A stretch of DNA of 64,000 nucleotides. Source: Georgenia daeguensis. Its GTDB lineage: Bacteria; Actinomycetota; Actinomycetes; Actinomycetales; Actinomycetaceae. A program made the translations under genes and the position numbers. Every line of letters starts with the position of its first letter. The stretch's first letter is position 1. The notes below the pieces were generated by a model. That model was not told the DNA's origin, ran no database searches, and saw only the letters and a program-made list of their open reading frames with translations. The DNA lies in NCBI RefSeq assembly GCF_039537705.1, contig NZ_BAABBA010000007.1, positions 62,001 to 126,000 on the forward strand, read 5' to 3'. This document shows positions 21,492-30,520 of the stretch, piece by piece.

Positions 21492-21554
21492 AACCTAGAA
21501 GCGGGCACCCCTGGGGCACCGGGACGTTGGTCCCGGGAGGTGACGGTCCGTCAC
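21492..21554 (-). promoter_or_regulatory. cydA control region: -10 box, DevR-like box, second palindrome
   Basis: On the minus strand a TAGGTT -10 (21497-21492) predicts a start near 21485. CCGGGAC-GTTG-GTCCCGG (21519-21536), with perfect 7-bp arms, is centred about 42 bp upstream of that point, the position of a class II activator, and its GGGAC-N4-GTCCC core matches the DevR/DosR box. There is no good -35. A second palindrome, GTGACGG-T-CCGTCAC (21540-21554), is centred near -62; it resembles Crp or Rex sites but its spacing is one base too long for either. Sites are seen; the regulators are inferred. Confidence 0.6.
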
Positions 21555-21904
21555 GATCTGTGGCGGGTCGGGGCGTGGGAAGAAGGCCGCTGTGCGATAC
21601 TTGGTCCTGGCCGGAGGGCAGCTCCACACCCCGTCTTCCGGTCCGACGACGACGTGACCGCCTCAGTGCCGTCCACCTCGCGCCGCTTCGCCATCCGGGC
21701 GAGTGCGCTGCAGCAGGGGACGGAGAACCGAGGTCGTACCGAGCCACCGAGTTGGTGGCCGGCAAGGCCGCCCGTTCGCCGGCGCTCGGGTGCTCGCACC
21801 CGGTCGTAACCACAGGACTTCCGTCCTCGGCGCCGCCGGGGACGACGAACCGCCCACGGGCGCCGACGGGTGTGGACGGCGACCGGGGTTGAGGGGCATA
21901 CCCC
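21555..21904 (+). other. Non-coding leader region of rne
   Basis: 350 bases without a credible gene. A GATACT -10-like box lies near 21595, which would give rne a leader of about 300 bases. It contains a hairpin CGGGTG-CTCG-CACCCG (21787-21802). Long folded leaders are used for rne autoregulation in other bacteria; here that is only a possibility. Confidence 0.4.
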
Positions 21905-24900
21905 ATGGACGAGCAGAACAACAACGAAGGCACGACGGCGGAGCAGCCGGAGGCGAAGTCGGCGCCGGTGCGCCGCACCCGCAGCCGCCGGGCGACCAGC
22001 CCGGCCACCGCGCCGGCCGCGTCAGGCGGGACCGGCGGGCAGCAGCCCGAGACGAGCGGCTCCGGTGCCGCGCTGGCCGCCGCCGCTGACGCCACCCCTG
22101 CGGGCGGCACCACGCCCGAGCAGGCGGAGGCCACGGCCGCCGTCGCCGAGAAGGCGGCCGAGGCGGCCGCCGAGAAGCCGAAGCGCACCCGGAAGGCGCC
22201 CGCCCGGCGCACGACCAAGAAGGCCGCCGAGCCGGTCGCCGCGGAGGTGACGGCACAGCCCGACGTTCCCGGCACGACGGCGCAGGAGACTCCCGCCGCC
22301 GAGGCCGAGGCCGGGACCGGGGCTGAGGCCACCACGGCCGCGGAGCCCGTCGCCGAGAAGCCGAAGCGCACCCGCAAGGCGCCCGCCCGGCGCACCACGA
22401 AGAAGGCCGGCGAGGAGGCCGCCATTGACGCCGCCACGGGCGAGGCTGCGACCGCGGAGGCTGCCGCCCCGGCGCCCTCGGCCGGTGCTGCCGACGCCGT
22501 GACCTCGCTGCTCGAGCGGACCACCGACGCGGCGACCGCCGACGCCACCTCCACCACCGCCGGCACGGCCACCACCGCCGCGAACGCTGACGCCGTCACC
22601 ACCGACGCCATCACCACCGACGCCGCAACCGGCGAGGCCGCCAGCGGCGACGGCCTCCCGACCGAGGAGGTCAAGCCGGCCCGTGCGCGGCGCAGCCGCC
22701 GGGCGTCGGCCCCGGCTCGCGCGCCCGAGCAGAAGCTCGACGTGCTCGCCGAGCTCGGTGTCGCTCCCGTCGCCGAGTCGACGGAGGTCGCCCCGGCCGC
22801 CGCCGCGGTGGAGGACGAGGACGAGGAAGCCCCGGAGGAGGCCGAGACCGCGGCCACGCCGGGCGCCGCCGTCGAGCAGGAGGAGGAGGGGCCGCGGCTC
22901 CCGGCCGCCGCCCTGCTCTTCCAGGCCCCGGACCCGTCCAAGGCGCGCCCTCGCCGCCGCCGGGCGCAGGCTCCCGCCGGCGCCCCGGGCACCCGTCCGG
23001 AGGGCCAGGGCGTCGAGGCGTCGGTCGAGGTCTCGCCGGACGAGGCCGCCGAGGACCTGACCGCGGACGACCAGACGGCCGAGGAGCAGATCTCCGGCGA
23101 GGACGAGTCCGCGGGCGGGCGTCGTCGCCGTCGTCGTGGCGGCCGTGGCCGGCGCAACCGCGGGGGCCAGGCCGAGAACGGTGACGAGCGCGAGGACGAG
23201 GCGGAGGGCGAGCCCGCCGAGGAGCAGGAGCTCGCCGAGAGCGCTGGCGCCGAGGACACCGAGCAGGCGTCCGACGAGGGCGAGCCGGGCGAGGCCGAGG
23301 GCGAGGAGGGCACGTCGGGCTCGCGCCGTCGTCGTCGCCGCCGCCGTTCCGGCCGGAGCGAGGCCGAGGGTACGGGCCGCACCGCCCGCGACGAGGTCAC
23401 GGCCCTGAAGGGCTCCACCCGCCTGGAGGCCAAGCGGCAGCGGCGTCGCGAGGGACGCGAGGCCGGCCGCCGTCGGCCCACGCTGAGCGAGGCGGAGTTC
23501 CTGGCCCGCCGCGAGGCGGTCGACCGCAAGATGATCGTGCGGGAGAAGGACGGCCTGAACCAGATCGGCGTCCTCGAGGACGGCATCCTGGTGGAGCACT
23601 ACGTCGCCCGGCACACGCAGACCTCGATGGTCGGCAACGTCTACCTCGGGCGCGTGCAGAACGTGCTGCCCTCGATGGAGGCCGCGTTCGTCGACCTCGG
23701 CAAGGGCCGCAACGCCGTGCTCTACGCCGGCGAGGTCAACTGGGACGCCGCCGGGATGGAGGGCCAGCCGCGACGCATCGAGCAGGCGCTGAAGTCCGGA
23801 GACTCCGTGCTGGTGCAGGTCACGAAGGACCCGATCGGGCACAAGGGCGCGCGGCTGACGTCGCAGATCACCCTCGCCGGGCGTCACCTGGTGCTGGTGC
23901 CCTCCGGCGCCATGACCGGCATCTCGCGCAAGCTGCCCGACAACGAGCGGGCGCGCCTGAAGAAGCTGCTCAAGGAGATCGTTCCCGCGGGCGCGGGCGT
24001 CATCGTGCGCACCGCTGCCGAGGGCGCCACCGAGGAGCAGCTGCGCGCGGACGTCGAGCGTCTGACGAAGCAGTGGGCGGACATCGAGGCCAAGGCCAAG
24101 AGCGCCAAGAGCGCGCCGGTGCTGCTCAAGGGCGAGCCCGAGCTAGCCGTGCGCGTGGTGCGGGACGTGTTCAACGAGGACTTCGAGTCCCTCGTCGTCC
24201 AGGGGGACGGCGCGTGGCAGACGATCTCGCAGTACGTCAAGGACCTCTCGCCGGACCTCGCGGACCGCATGCACCACTGGACCTCGGAGAAGGACGTCTT
24301 CGCCGAGTACCGGGTGGACGAGCAGCTGGCCAAGGGCATGGACCGCAAGGTCTGGCTGCCCTCGGGCGGCTCGCTGGTCATCGACCGCACCGAGGCGATG
24401 ACGGTCATCGACGTCAACACCGGCAAGTTCACCGGGTCCGGCGGCACGCTGGAGGAGACGGTCACCCGCAACAACATCGAGGCGGCCGAGGAGATCGTCC
24501 GCCAGCTGAGGCTGCGCGACATCGGCGGCATCATCGTCATCGACTTCATCGACATGGTGCTCGAGTCCAACCGCGACCTCGTCCTGCGGCGCCTGCTCGA
24601 GTGCCTGGGGCGTGACCGCACCCGCCACCAGGTGGCCGAGGTGACGTCGCTCGGCCTGGTGCAGATGACGCGCAAGCGCGTGGGGCAGGGCCTCGTCGAG
24701 GCGTTCTCCACCCCGTGCGAGCACTGCAACGGTCGCGGCTTCATCGTCCACGAGGAGCCGGTCGAGCGCTCCGGTGCGGGGGAGTCCCGTCCGATGAGCT
24801 CCGACGACGGCGGATCGCGCCGTCGTGGCCGCCGCGGTGCGCCGGCCCCGGTGACCGAGGCGCCGGAGGAGGCCGCTCCCGCGGAGGACCCGGCCGCCGT

Positions 24901-25543
24901 CGCCGCCCGCGAGGCGGTCAAGGCGACGCTGGCGACCATCGCCGCGGCCGCTGCGCACGCCCACGAGGAGGGTGGCTCGAAGGACGGGGCCCACCACGCT
25001 GCGGAGGGCGCGAAGGCCGCTCACGAGGCTGCGAGGAAGGACGAGCCGTCGGCCGCTCCGGCGGCTGCTGCCTCAGCTCCGGCTGCGACGGGCGAGATCG
25101 CCGGCGCGGACTCGGAGCCGGCGCCGCCCGCCCCCGCGGTCGCGGAGCTCGGCGGCGAGACGGTGGCTGCCGAGCAGGGAGTCGCCGAGCCGACGCCAGC
25201 GGCGGAGGTCGCCGAGCCCGCGAAGGCCGGTCGCTCCCGTGGCCGCCGCAAGGCGACGAGTCCGACGACGGCGCCCGCCCCGGCGGCTCAGCCGGCGACC
25301 ACGGACGGCGAGCAGCGCAGGACGGTGACCGCGCCCGCGGGACCCGTGGTGAGCGGCGTCATCGGTGCGCACACGGACGGACCGGCGGTGGAGGAGTCGT
25401 CCGCCGCGAAGCTCCCGGTGAGCGAGCCGGCCGCAGCCCCAGCGCGGCGTCCGCGGCGCAGCCGGCGGGCGGTCTCGAGCGGCGTCGTGACGCCGGGGGA
25501 GACCAAGATCATCACGATCGAGCCCGGCGGCCAGTCCGAGTGA
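21905..25543 (+). CDS. rne: Ribonuclease E/G family endoribonuclease
   Basis: 1212 residues. Initiates mRNA decay and processes rRNA. A long disordered N-terminal part (about 1-530), rich in Ala/Glu with Arg clusters, contains two copies of KPKRTRKAPARRTTKKA (near residues 90 and 150). The catalytic core follows: S1 domain NVYLGRVQNVLPSMEAAF (near 577), metal-binding DVNTG (near 836) and DFIDM (near 880), and the zinc-link CEHCNGRG (near 938). An Ala-rich disordered tail ends in another Arg-rich block. Actinobacterial RNase E typically has the core in the middle like this. ATG 21905 is preceded by GAGGGG at some distance. Confidence 0.95.
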   Translation: MDEQNNNEGTTAEQPEAKSAPVRRTRSRRATSPATAPAASGGTGGQQPETSGSGAALAAAADATPAGGTTPEQAEATAAVAEKAAEAAAEKPKRTRKAPARRTTKKAAEPVAAEVTAQPDVPGTTAQETPAAEAEAGTGAEATTAAEPVAEKPKRTRKAPARRTTKKAGEEAAIDAATGEAATAEAAAPAPSAGAADAVTSLLERTTDAATADATSTTAGTATTAANADAVTTDAITTDAATGEAASGDGLPTEEVKPARARRSRRASAPARAPEQKLDVLAELGVAPVAESTEVAPAAAAVEDEDEEAPEEAETAATPGAAVEQEEEGPRLPAAALLFQAPDPSKARPRRRRAQAPAGAPGTRPEGQGVEASVEVSPDEAAEDLTADDQTAEEQISGEDESAGGRRRRRRGGRGRRNRGGQAENGDEREDEAEGEPAEEQELAESAGAEDTEQASDEGEPGEAEGEEGTSGSRRRRRRRRSGRSEAEGTGRTARDEVTALKGSTRLEAKRQRRREGREAGRRRPTLSEAEFLARREAVDRKMIVREKDGLNQIGVLEDGILVEHYVARHTQTSMVGNVYLGRVQNVLPSMEAAFVDLGKGRNAVLYAGEVNWDAAGMEGQPRRIEQALKSGDSVLVQVTKDPIGHKGARLTSQITLAGRHLVLVPSGAMTGISRKLPDNERARLKKLLKEIVPAGAGVIVRTAAEGATEEQLRADVERLTKQWADIEAKAKSAKSAPVLLKGEPELAVRVVRDVFNEDFESLVVQGDGAWQTISQYVKDLSPDLADRMHHWTSEKDVFAEYRVDEQLAKGMDRKVWLPSGGSLVIDRTEAMTVIDVNTGKFTGSGGTLEETVTRNNIEAAEEIVRQLRLRDIGGIIVIDFIDMVLESNRDLVLRRLLECLGRDRTRHQVAEVTSLGLVQMTRKRVGQGLVEAFSTPCEHCNGRGFIVHEEPVERSGAGESRPMSSDDGGSRRRGRRGAPAPVTEAPEEAAPAEDPAAVAAREAVKATLATIAAAAAHAHEEGGSKDGAHHAAEGAKAAHEAARKDEPSAAPAAAASAPAATGEIAGADSEPAPPAPAVAELGGETVAAEQGVAEPTPAAEVAEPAKAGRSRGRRKATSPTTAPAPAAQPATTDGEQRRTVTAPAGPVVSGVIGAHTDGPAVEESSAAKLPVSEPAAAPARRPRRSRRAVSSGVVTPGETKIITIEPGGQSE

Positions 25544-25574
25544 CACCCCGGCGGCCGTGAGGTCGCTGGCAGCG

Positions 25575-25609
25575 CGAGGGCCGGTTTCCCGTGCGGGAAC
25601 CGGCCCTCG
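25575..25609 (+). terminator. Hairpin terminator after rne
   Basis: GAGGGCCGGTT pairs with AACCGGCCCTC, continuing with CCC/GGG past a single bulged T around a GTGC loop. No T-tract, as is common in high-GC actinobacteria. Confidence 0.75.
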
Positions 25610-25673
25610 AGCTTGTCCACAGGAAGGCGACCGGGTCTGGCCGAATCGGACGGTTCGCCAGTACGGTCGGCGC

Positions 25674-26291
25674 ATGCCTCAGGGGGAGAGACTTCATCGA
25701 CGGCTGACGGTGCTGGGCGCCGTGCTCGTGCTGGCGGGAGGGATCGCCGCCTGCACCAGCGGCGGGGGCGCGGAGCCCGACCCCACCGCCGGCGCGACGG
25801 GCACCGCGACGGCTCCACCGAGCGAGGACCCCCCTGCGGAACGCCCTGAGGTCGAGAAGCCAGTCCCACCCGAGACCATGGCGCGCGACGACGTCGCCGG
25901 TGCCGAGGCTGCGGCGCAGTACTTCTTGGAGTTGTACCGGTACACGTACGCGACAGGAGACCTGAACGCGTTCCAGGAGATGTCACATGCCGACTGCATC
26001 TTCTGTTCCGAGGTTGCCGATGACGTCAGTGCGCTCTATGGCAAAGGCGGATATGTGAAAGATGGCGCGTTCACCGTGGAGCGTGTCTCCGGGCAGGCAC
26101 CGGTGGAAGGCAATGACTTCTACAGGGTCGATCTGCTGGTTACCGAGGCGCCCTCAGTTCGCTTCGAGGGCAGCGGCGATTCCCAAGAGCGTTCAGGTGG
26201 ATCGAATCTCCTCATCTTTGCAGTCGGTCGGGCCGATACGGGCTGGATGGTCCGAGAGGTCCAGATCGAGGAGCCGGACTTTAATGGCTGA
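25674..26291 (+). CDS. DUF6318-like lipoprotein
   Basis: 205 residues. An N-terminal signal peptide ends in a lipobox (LAGGIAAC, Cys near residue 25), then a Pro/Thr/Glu-rich spacer and a compact domain (about 75-205) with AAQYFLELYRYTYATGDLNAFQEM and a CIFC pair, a pattern found in DUF6318 proteins of Micrococcales, whose function is unknown. ATG 25674 lies 6 bases after a TACGGT -10 box and has no ribosome site, so it is probably leaderless. The stop overlaps the next gene by 8 bases. Base composition drops noticeably from about 25900 on. Confidence 0.7.
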   Translation: MPQGERLHRRLTVLGAVLVLAGGIAACTSGGGAEPDPTAGATGTATAPPSEDPPAERPEVEKPVPPETMARDDVAGAEAAAQYFLELYRYTYATGDLNAFQEMSHADCIFCSEVADDVSALYGKGGYVKDGAFTVERVSGQAPVEGNDFYRVDLLVTEAPSVRFEGSGDSQERSGGSNLLIFAVGRADTGWMVREVQIEEPDFNG

Positions 26292-27120
26292 CAGTGGAAT
26301 ACGGGCGGGGGCAGCTGTTGTGCTGGCCCTCATCGTCCTGACGGCTACGGGTACGGCCACGTGGGCCGAGACCTCATTTGAAGGTTTGTCCGGGGGCCCC
26401 GCGATCGATGTTACGGGTACGACTTCGCACACTGTGGATACCAAAGGGAATGGAGATTTCGACACGGAGCCCGTCAATGTGGGTGCAGGCGACGCTGGGC
26501 CTGCGTCGAGTGCGCCGCCGTGCAATGACGTCGGATTCACCCCGGCAGGCGACAACTCCTATTACGTAGACCTGAATGGCTGCCTCCACGAGGGGGCACC
26601 GCAGATCGGCCGGGAGTTCCTGGTCACGATGCCGGCGGAGCCCGGCGCACCCGCCGAGGAGGCGCCGCCGGCGGTGCCTATCGTTGTCACAGTCGAAGAC
26701 CTACAGCGTCTGCCGATCGATCCGGGCGGTCTGGTTGTCCAGCCCGACCGTGGCTGGGTGCTGGTCAACCTCGAGACGATCGTGTGGACCGGGGCCGCCG
26801 AGCGGACGTTCTCCGCCGTCGTCCTCGGCACGCCGGTCGAGGTGCGCGCGCGGCCGATCGACTTCACCTGGGACTTCGGCGACGGTTCCGCACCGCTCAC
26901 GACCACCGATCCCGGCGCGCCGTTCCCGAACCACTCCGTCGCCCACGTCTACGCCGCCGCCGCAGAGCAACGGCAGGTCACGCTGACCACCCGGTGGGCG
27001 GGGGAGTTCGAGGTCAACGGCTCGGGCGTGTGGCAGCCCGTCGTCGGCGTCGCCACGACGTCCGAGGTCTCCCAGCCGTTCGAGGTCCGCACGGCGGAGA
27101 CGAGTCTGACGAACGGTTAG
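26284..27120 (+). CDS. Secreted PKD-domain protein
   Basis: 278 residues. Signal peptide (about 1-28, cleavage after TWA), a threonine/glycine-rich region with two Cys (about 75-100), and a PKD-like beta-sandwich (about 185-250) with FTWDFGDGSAPL and HSVAHVYAAAAEQRQVTLTTRW. PKD domains bind proteins or polysaccharides outside the cell. Overlaps the DUF6318-like gene by 8 bases and is probably co-translated with it. The first half (26290-26600) is visibly less GC-rich than the flanks. No function can be assigned beyond surface localisation. Confidence 0.72.
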   Translation: MADSGIRAGAAVVLALIVLTATGTATWAETSFEGLSGGPAIDVTGTTSHTVDTKGNGDFDTEPVNVGAGDAGPASSAPPCNDVGFTPAGDNSYYVDLNGCLHEGAPQIGREFLVTMPAEPGAPAEEAPPAVPIVVTVEDLQRLPIDPGGLVVQPDRGWVLVNLETIVWTGAAERTFSAVVLGTPVEVRARPIDFTWDFGDGSAPLTTTDPGAPFPNHSVAHVYAAAAEQRQVTLTTRWAGEFEVNGSGVWQPVVGVATTSEVSQPFEVRTAETSLTNG

Positions 27121-27161
27121 AGAGGAGTTCGACGCCCGATTCGTGCGTGACGCGCCGTGTC

Positions 27162-27178
27162 GACAGGCGGCACCTGTC
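27162..27178. promoter_or_regulatory. Inverted repeat ahead of the sugar ABC operon
   Basis: GACAGG-CGGCA-CCTGTC, perfect 6-bp arms, about 60 bases before the binding-protein gene. It may be an operator; no local regulator gene is present, so the regulator is unknown. Confidence 0.35.
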
Positions 27179-27237
27179 CTCGTCCGGGCGGCCGCTCCTC
27201 CACAATGAGGGTCTCGGACCGAACAGGAGACCCAACG

Positions 27238-28617
27238 ATGAGCACATCCCCACGCAGGAGGAACGTCGCCGTCGGCGTCCTCGCCGCCACGGCGCTGACC
27301 CTCGCCGCGTGCACGCCGGGCGCGAACACGGCCACGGACGAGACCGGGGAGCCGACCGGCGCAGCGGCCGAGGTGCAGACCGACATCTCCGACGCGGAGG
27401 AGCAGACCCTGGTGGTCTGGGACCAGGAGGTCCGCGGCGGCCAGAACGAGCAGATGGAGCGCCTCAACGAGGCCTTCATGGAGCAGTACCCGAACATCAC
27501 GATCGATCGGGTCACCCAGTCCAACGACGACCTCCAGGCCACCCTGCGCCTCGCTCTGACGGGCGACGATGCCCCGGACATCGCGCAGACCAACAACGCG
27601 CGCTCGCAGATGGGGCAGTTCGTCAGCTCCGGCCAGATCCTCCCCCTGGACGACTATGCCGAGGCGTACGGCTGGGGCGACCGGTTCCCGGGCAGCGTGC
27701 TGCAGAACACGAGCTACAGCCCCGACGGGAAGACCTTCGGGGAGGGGTCGCTCTACGGCCTGCCGCAGGTCGGCGAGGTCGTCGGCGTGTTCTACTCCAA
27801 GTCGAAGCTCGACGAGCTCGGCCTCGAGGTGCCCGAGACGTGGGCCGACTTCGAGGCCCAGCTCGCGACGATCGCGGACGCCGGCGAGACGCCCATCATG
27901 CTGGGCAACCTCGACCAGTGGCCCGCTCTGCACGTGTTCGGCCCGCTCCAGGGCGCTTTTGTGGACCCCGAGGAGATCCGCGATCTCGGCTTCGGGAACG
28001 AGGGCGCGAGCTGGACGTCGGAGGGCAACCTCGAGGCGGCCACCACCCTCCAGGACTGGGCGCAGGCCGGCTACTTCAACGAGGGCTTCAACGGCGCCGA
28101 CTACGACGCCACGTGGCAGCAGTTCACCGAGGGTGAGGGTGTCTACCTCATCGGCGGGTCCTGGCTCGCCCCGGACATCGGGACGGCGATGGGCGACGAC
28201 GTCGGCTTCTTCGCGCCGCCGCCCGCCGAGGCGGGCGCGGGTCGCGTCACCACGGGCGGGACGGGCATCCCGTTCGCCATCACGTCCAAGGCCGAGAACC
28301 CCGACGTCGCGGCCGCCTACATCGACTTCATCACCAGCGAGGACGCGATGGCGATCCTGGCGGAGACCGGCAACATGCCCGTGGTCGAGACCGGCGAGCA
28401 CCTGCCCGACTCCGGGCTGCAGCGCGAGGTGTTCGCCGCGTACGACGAGGTGGTCACCGACGGCGACCTGGTGCCCTATCTCGACTGGGCCACACCGACC
28501 ATGGGCGCGAGCCTGGGGCAGGCGCTCCAGGGGCTGATGGCCGTCGAGCTCGCTCCCCAGGAGTTCGCCGAGACCGTCGAGGCGGACTATGCCGAGTTCG
28601 TCGCGTCCAACAAGTGA
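27238..28617 (+). CDS. Sugar ABC transporter substrate-binding lipoprotein (CUT1 type)
   Basis: 459 residues. Lipobox LTLAACTPG (Cys near 25), then an extracellular solute-binding family 1 fold with TLVVWDQEVRGGQ, FMEQYPNITIDRV, YGLPQVGEVVGVFYSKSKLDELGLEVPETWADF and the C-terminal domain. Captures a carbohydrate outside the cell and delivers it to the two permeases that follow. ATG 27238 is preceded by ACAGGAGA. The sugar cannot be told; the absence of a glycosidase or kinase gene nearby gives no hint. Confidence 0.9.
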   Translation: MSTSPRRRNVAVGVLAATALTLAACTPGANTATDETGEPTGAAAEVQTDISDAEEQTLVVWDQEVRGGQNEQMERLNEAFMEQYPNITIDRVTQSNDDLQATLRLALTGDDAPDIAQTNNARSQMGQFVSSGQILPLDDYAEAYGWGDRFPGSVLQNTSYSPDGKTFGEGSLYGLPQVGEVVGVFYSKSKLDELGLEVPETWADFEAQLATIADAGETPIMLGNLDQWPALHVFGPLQGAFVDPEEIRDLGFGNEGASWTSEGNLEAATTLQDWAQAGYFNEGFNGADYDATWQQFTEGEGVYLIGGSWLAPDIGTAMGDDVGFFAPPPAEAGAGRVTTGGTGIPFAITSKAENPDVAAAYIDFITSEDAMAILAETGNMPVVETGEHLPDSGLQREVFAAYDEVVTDGDLVPYLDWATPTMGASLGQALQGLMAVELAPQEFAETVEADYAEFVASNK

Positions 28618-29593
28618 CGACCCGGTGCGGGGCGGCGAGCTCCGCCCCGCACCGGTGACCCCGGCCGGCGCCGTCCTCGCCCGCCCGGTCGACGACGACG
28701 CACGCCCGCCTGCGCCGCCGCCGCGACGGCGCAGCAAGTACGGTCTCGCGCCCTACGCGTTCCTACTGCCGGCGTTCGTCGTCTACGCCGTCTTCCTCCT
28801 CTACCCGCTCGGCCGCGCGGTGCAGATCTCCCTCTACGAATGGGACGGCCTGAGCCTGGCGACCTTCGTGGGGCTGCAGAACTACGTCGACGTCGTCACC
28901 GACGCGCAGCTGCGCGCGTCGTTCGGGCATGCGCTCGTGCTGATCTTCTTCTTCGCCGTCCTGCCGCTCGGCATCGGCCTGGTCCTCGCCGCCCTCCTCA
29001 CCCGCGCGCGGGTGCGCGGGCTCGGCTTCTTCCGCACCGTCGTCTTCCTGCCGCAGGTCATCGCGATGGTCGTCGTCGCCGTCGCCTGGCGTCAGATCTA
29101 CGCCCCCGACGGCCAGCTCAACGCTCTGCTGCGCGCCGTCGGTCTGGACTCGCTGACCCGCACGTGGCTCGGCGACTACACCCTCACCCTTCCCGCCGTC
29201 GGCCTCATCGGCACGTGGGTGTCCACCGGTCTGGTCACGGTGCTCCTGATGGCGGGCATGAGCCGGATCCCCGGCGAGCTCTACGAGGCCGCCACCCTCG
29301 ACGGCGCAGGCCCCGTCCGCACCTTCGTCTCCATCACCGTGCCCTCGGTGCGGGCGGAGATCGTCGTCTCCCTCACCCTGACGATCATCGCCGCCCTGAA
29401 GACCTTCGACCTCGTCTACGTCACCACGTCCGGCGGGCCGGGACGGACGACGACGGTGCCCAGCTTCGAGGTCTACCGGCGCGCCTTCCAGCTCGGTGAG
29501 GTGGGCTCGGCGGCCGCGGTCGCCGTCGTCCTGACGATCCTGATCTTCCTGATCAACCTGGCCGTCAACCGCATCGGGGAGCGGGAACGATGA
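28589..29593 (+). CDS. Sugar ABC transporter permease (MalF/UgpA type)
   Basis: 334 residues with six predicted membrane helices and the EAA loop ELYEAATLDGAGPVRTFVSITVP (near residue 230), the contact site for the ATPase. The N-terminus is uncertain: ATG 28589 overlaps the binding-protein gene by 29 bases and has a GAGGCGG upstream, while GTG 28625 or GTG 28655 would give shorter, non-overlapping or less charged N-termini. Partner of the next permease. Confidence 0.88.
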   Translation: MPSSSRPTSDDPVRGGELRPAPVTPAGAVLARPVDDDARPPAPPPRRRSKYGLAPYAFLLPAFVVYAVFLLYPLGRAVQISLYEWDGLSLATFVGLQNYVDVVTDAQLRASFGHALVLIFFFAVLPLGIGLVLAALLTRARVRGLGFFRTVVFLPQVIAMVVVAVAWRQIYAPDGQLNALLRAVGLDSLTRTWLGDYTLTLPAVGLIGTWVSTGLVTVLLMAGMSRIPGELYEAATLDGAGPVRTFVSITVPSVRAEIVVSLTLTIIAALKTFDLVYVTTSGGPGRTTTVPSFEVYRRAFQLGEVGSAAAVAVVLTILIFLINLAVNRIGERER

Positions 29594-30408
29594 GGGTCTC
29601 GGCGGCCGAGCGGGCCGCGAACTACGCCATCCTCGTCCTCTTCGCCCTGGTGGCCCTCGCACCGATCGTCACCATTCTCGCCACCGCCCTGTCGCCGGAG
29701 ACCCCGGCCGACGCCCAGGCGGGCGGCCCGCTGCACTGGGAGAACTTCGGCCGCGCGTGGGAGCAGGGCCGCTTCAGCGAGTACATGCGCAACTCGGTGG
29801 TGGTAGCTCTCATCGTCGTCTCGCTCGCGACCGTGCTCTCGCTCATGGCGGGGTACGCCTTCGGCGCCTTCGAGTTCCGAGGCTCGCAGGTGCTCTTCTA
29901 CCTCTTCCTCGTCGGGATCATGGTGCCCTCGGAGGCGATCGTCGTCCCCCTGTTCTTCGACCTGCAGTTCCTGGGGCTGACCAACACGGTGTGGGCCATC
30001 GCTCTGCCGCAGGTGGCGCAGTCCGTGGCCTTCGGGACGTACTGGATGCGCGCGTACTTCCGCGGAGCCAACCGCTCGATCATCGAGGCCGCCCGGCTCG
30101 ACGGTGCCGGACACCACCGCGTCCTGTGGCAGGTGCTCGTCCCGGTCGCCCGGCCCGCCCTGGTGACCATGGTGCTGCTGATGTTCATGTGGACGTGGAA
30201 CGAGTTCCTCATCCCGCTGGTGATGTCGCCGAACGCCCAGCTGCGCACCGCGCCGCTCGGCCTGGCCCTGTTCCAGGGGCAGTACGTGCAGGGCACCACC
30301 CTGCTCGCCGCGGGGGCGGTGCTCGTGGCGCTGCCGGTCGTGATCCTCTACCTGTTCCTCCAGCGCCACTTCATCGCCGGCATGCTGGAGGGGGCGGTCC
30401 GCGAGTAG
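29590..30408 (+). CDS. Sugar ABC transporter permease (MalG/UgpE type)
   Basis: 272 residues, six membrane helices, EAA loop SIIEAARLDGAGHHRVLWQVLVP near residue 165. ATG 29590 overlaps the upstream stop as ATGA. No ATPase gene follows; CUT1 importers of actinobacteria commonly borrow a shared MsiK/UgpC-type ATPase encoded elsewhere, which is inferred here. Confidence 0.9.
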   Translation: MRVSAAERAANYAILVLFALVALAPIVTILATALSPETPADAQAGGPLHWENFGRAWEQGRFSEYMRNSVVVALIVVSLATVLSLMAGYAFGAFEFRGSQVLFYLFLVGIMVPSEAIVVPLFFDLQFLGLTNTVWAIALPQVAQSVAFGTYWMRAYFRGANRSIIEAARLDGAGHHRVLWQVLVPVARPALVTMVLLMFMWTWNEFLIPLVMSPNAQLRTAPLGLALFQGQYVQGTTLLAAGAVLVALPVVILYLFLQRHFIAGMLEGAVRE

Positions 30409-30520
30409 CCGGTCTGCCTGCGGACGGGCGGTCGGGCTCGACGCGGGGGAGCGGTCGGGCGCGTGCGGGTGAGTGGTCGGGCTTGTGCGGGCGGCCGAGC
30501 CAGCACGTAACGTCGAACCC

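Noticed and set aside
21540..21554. Assignment of the palindrome as a Crp or Rex site
   Set aside because: Crp and Rex motifs have 6 bases between GTGA and TCAC; here there are 7, so only an unassigned palindrome is reported.
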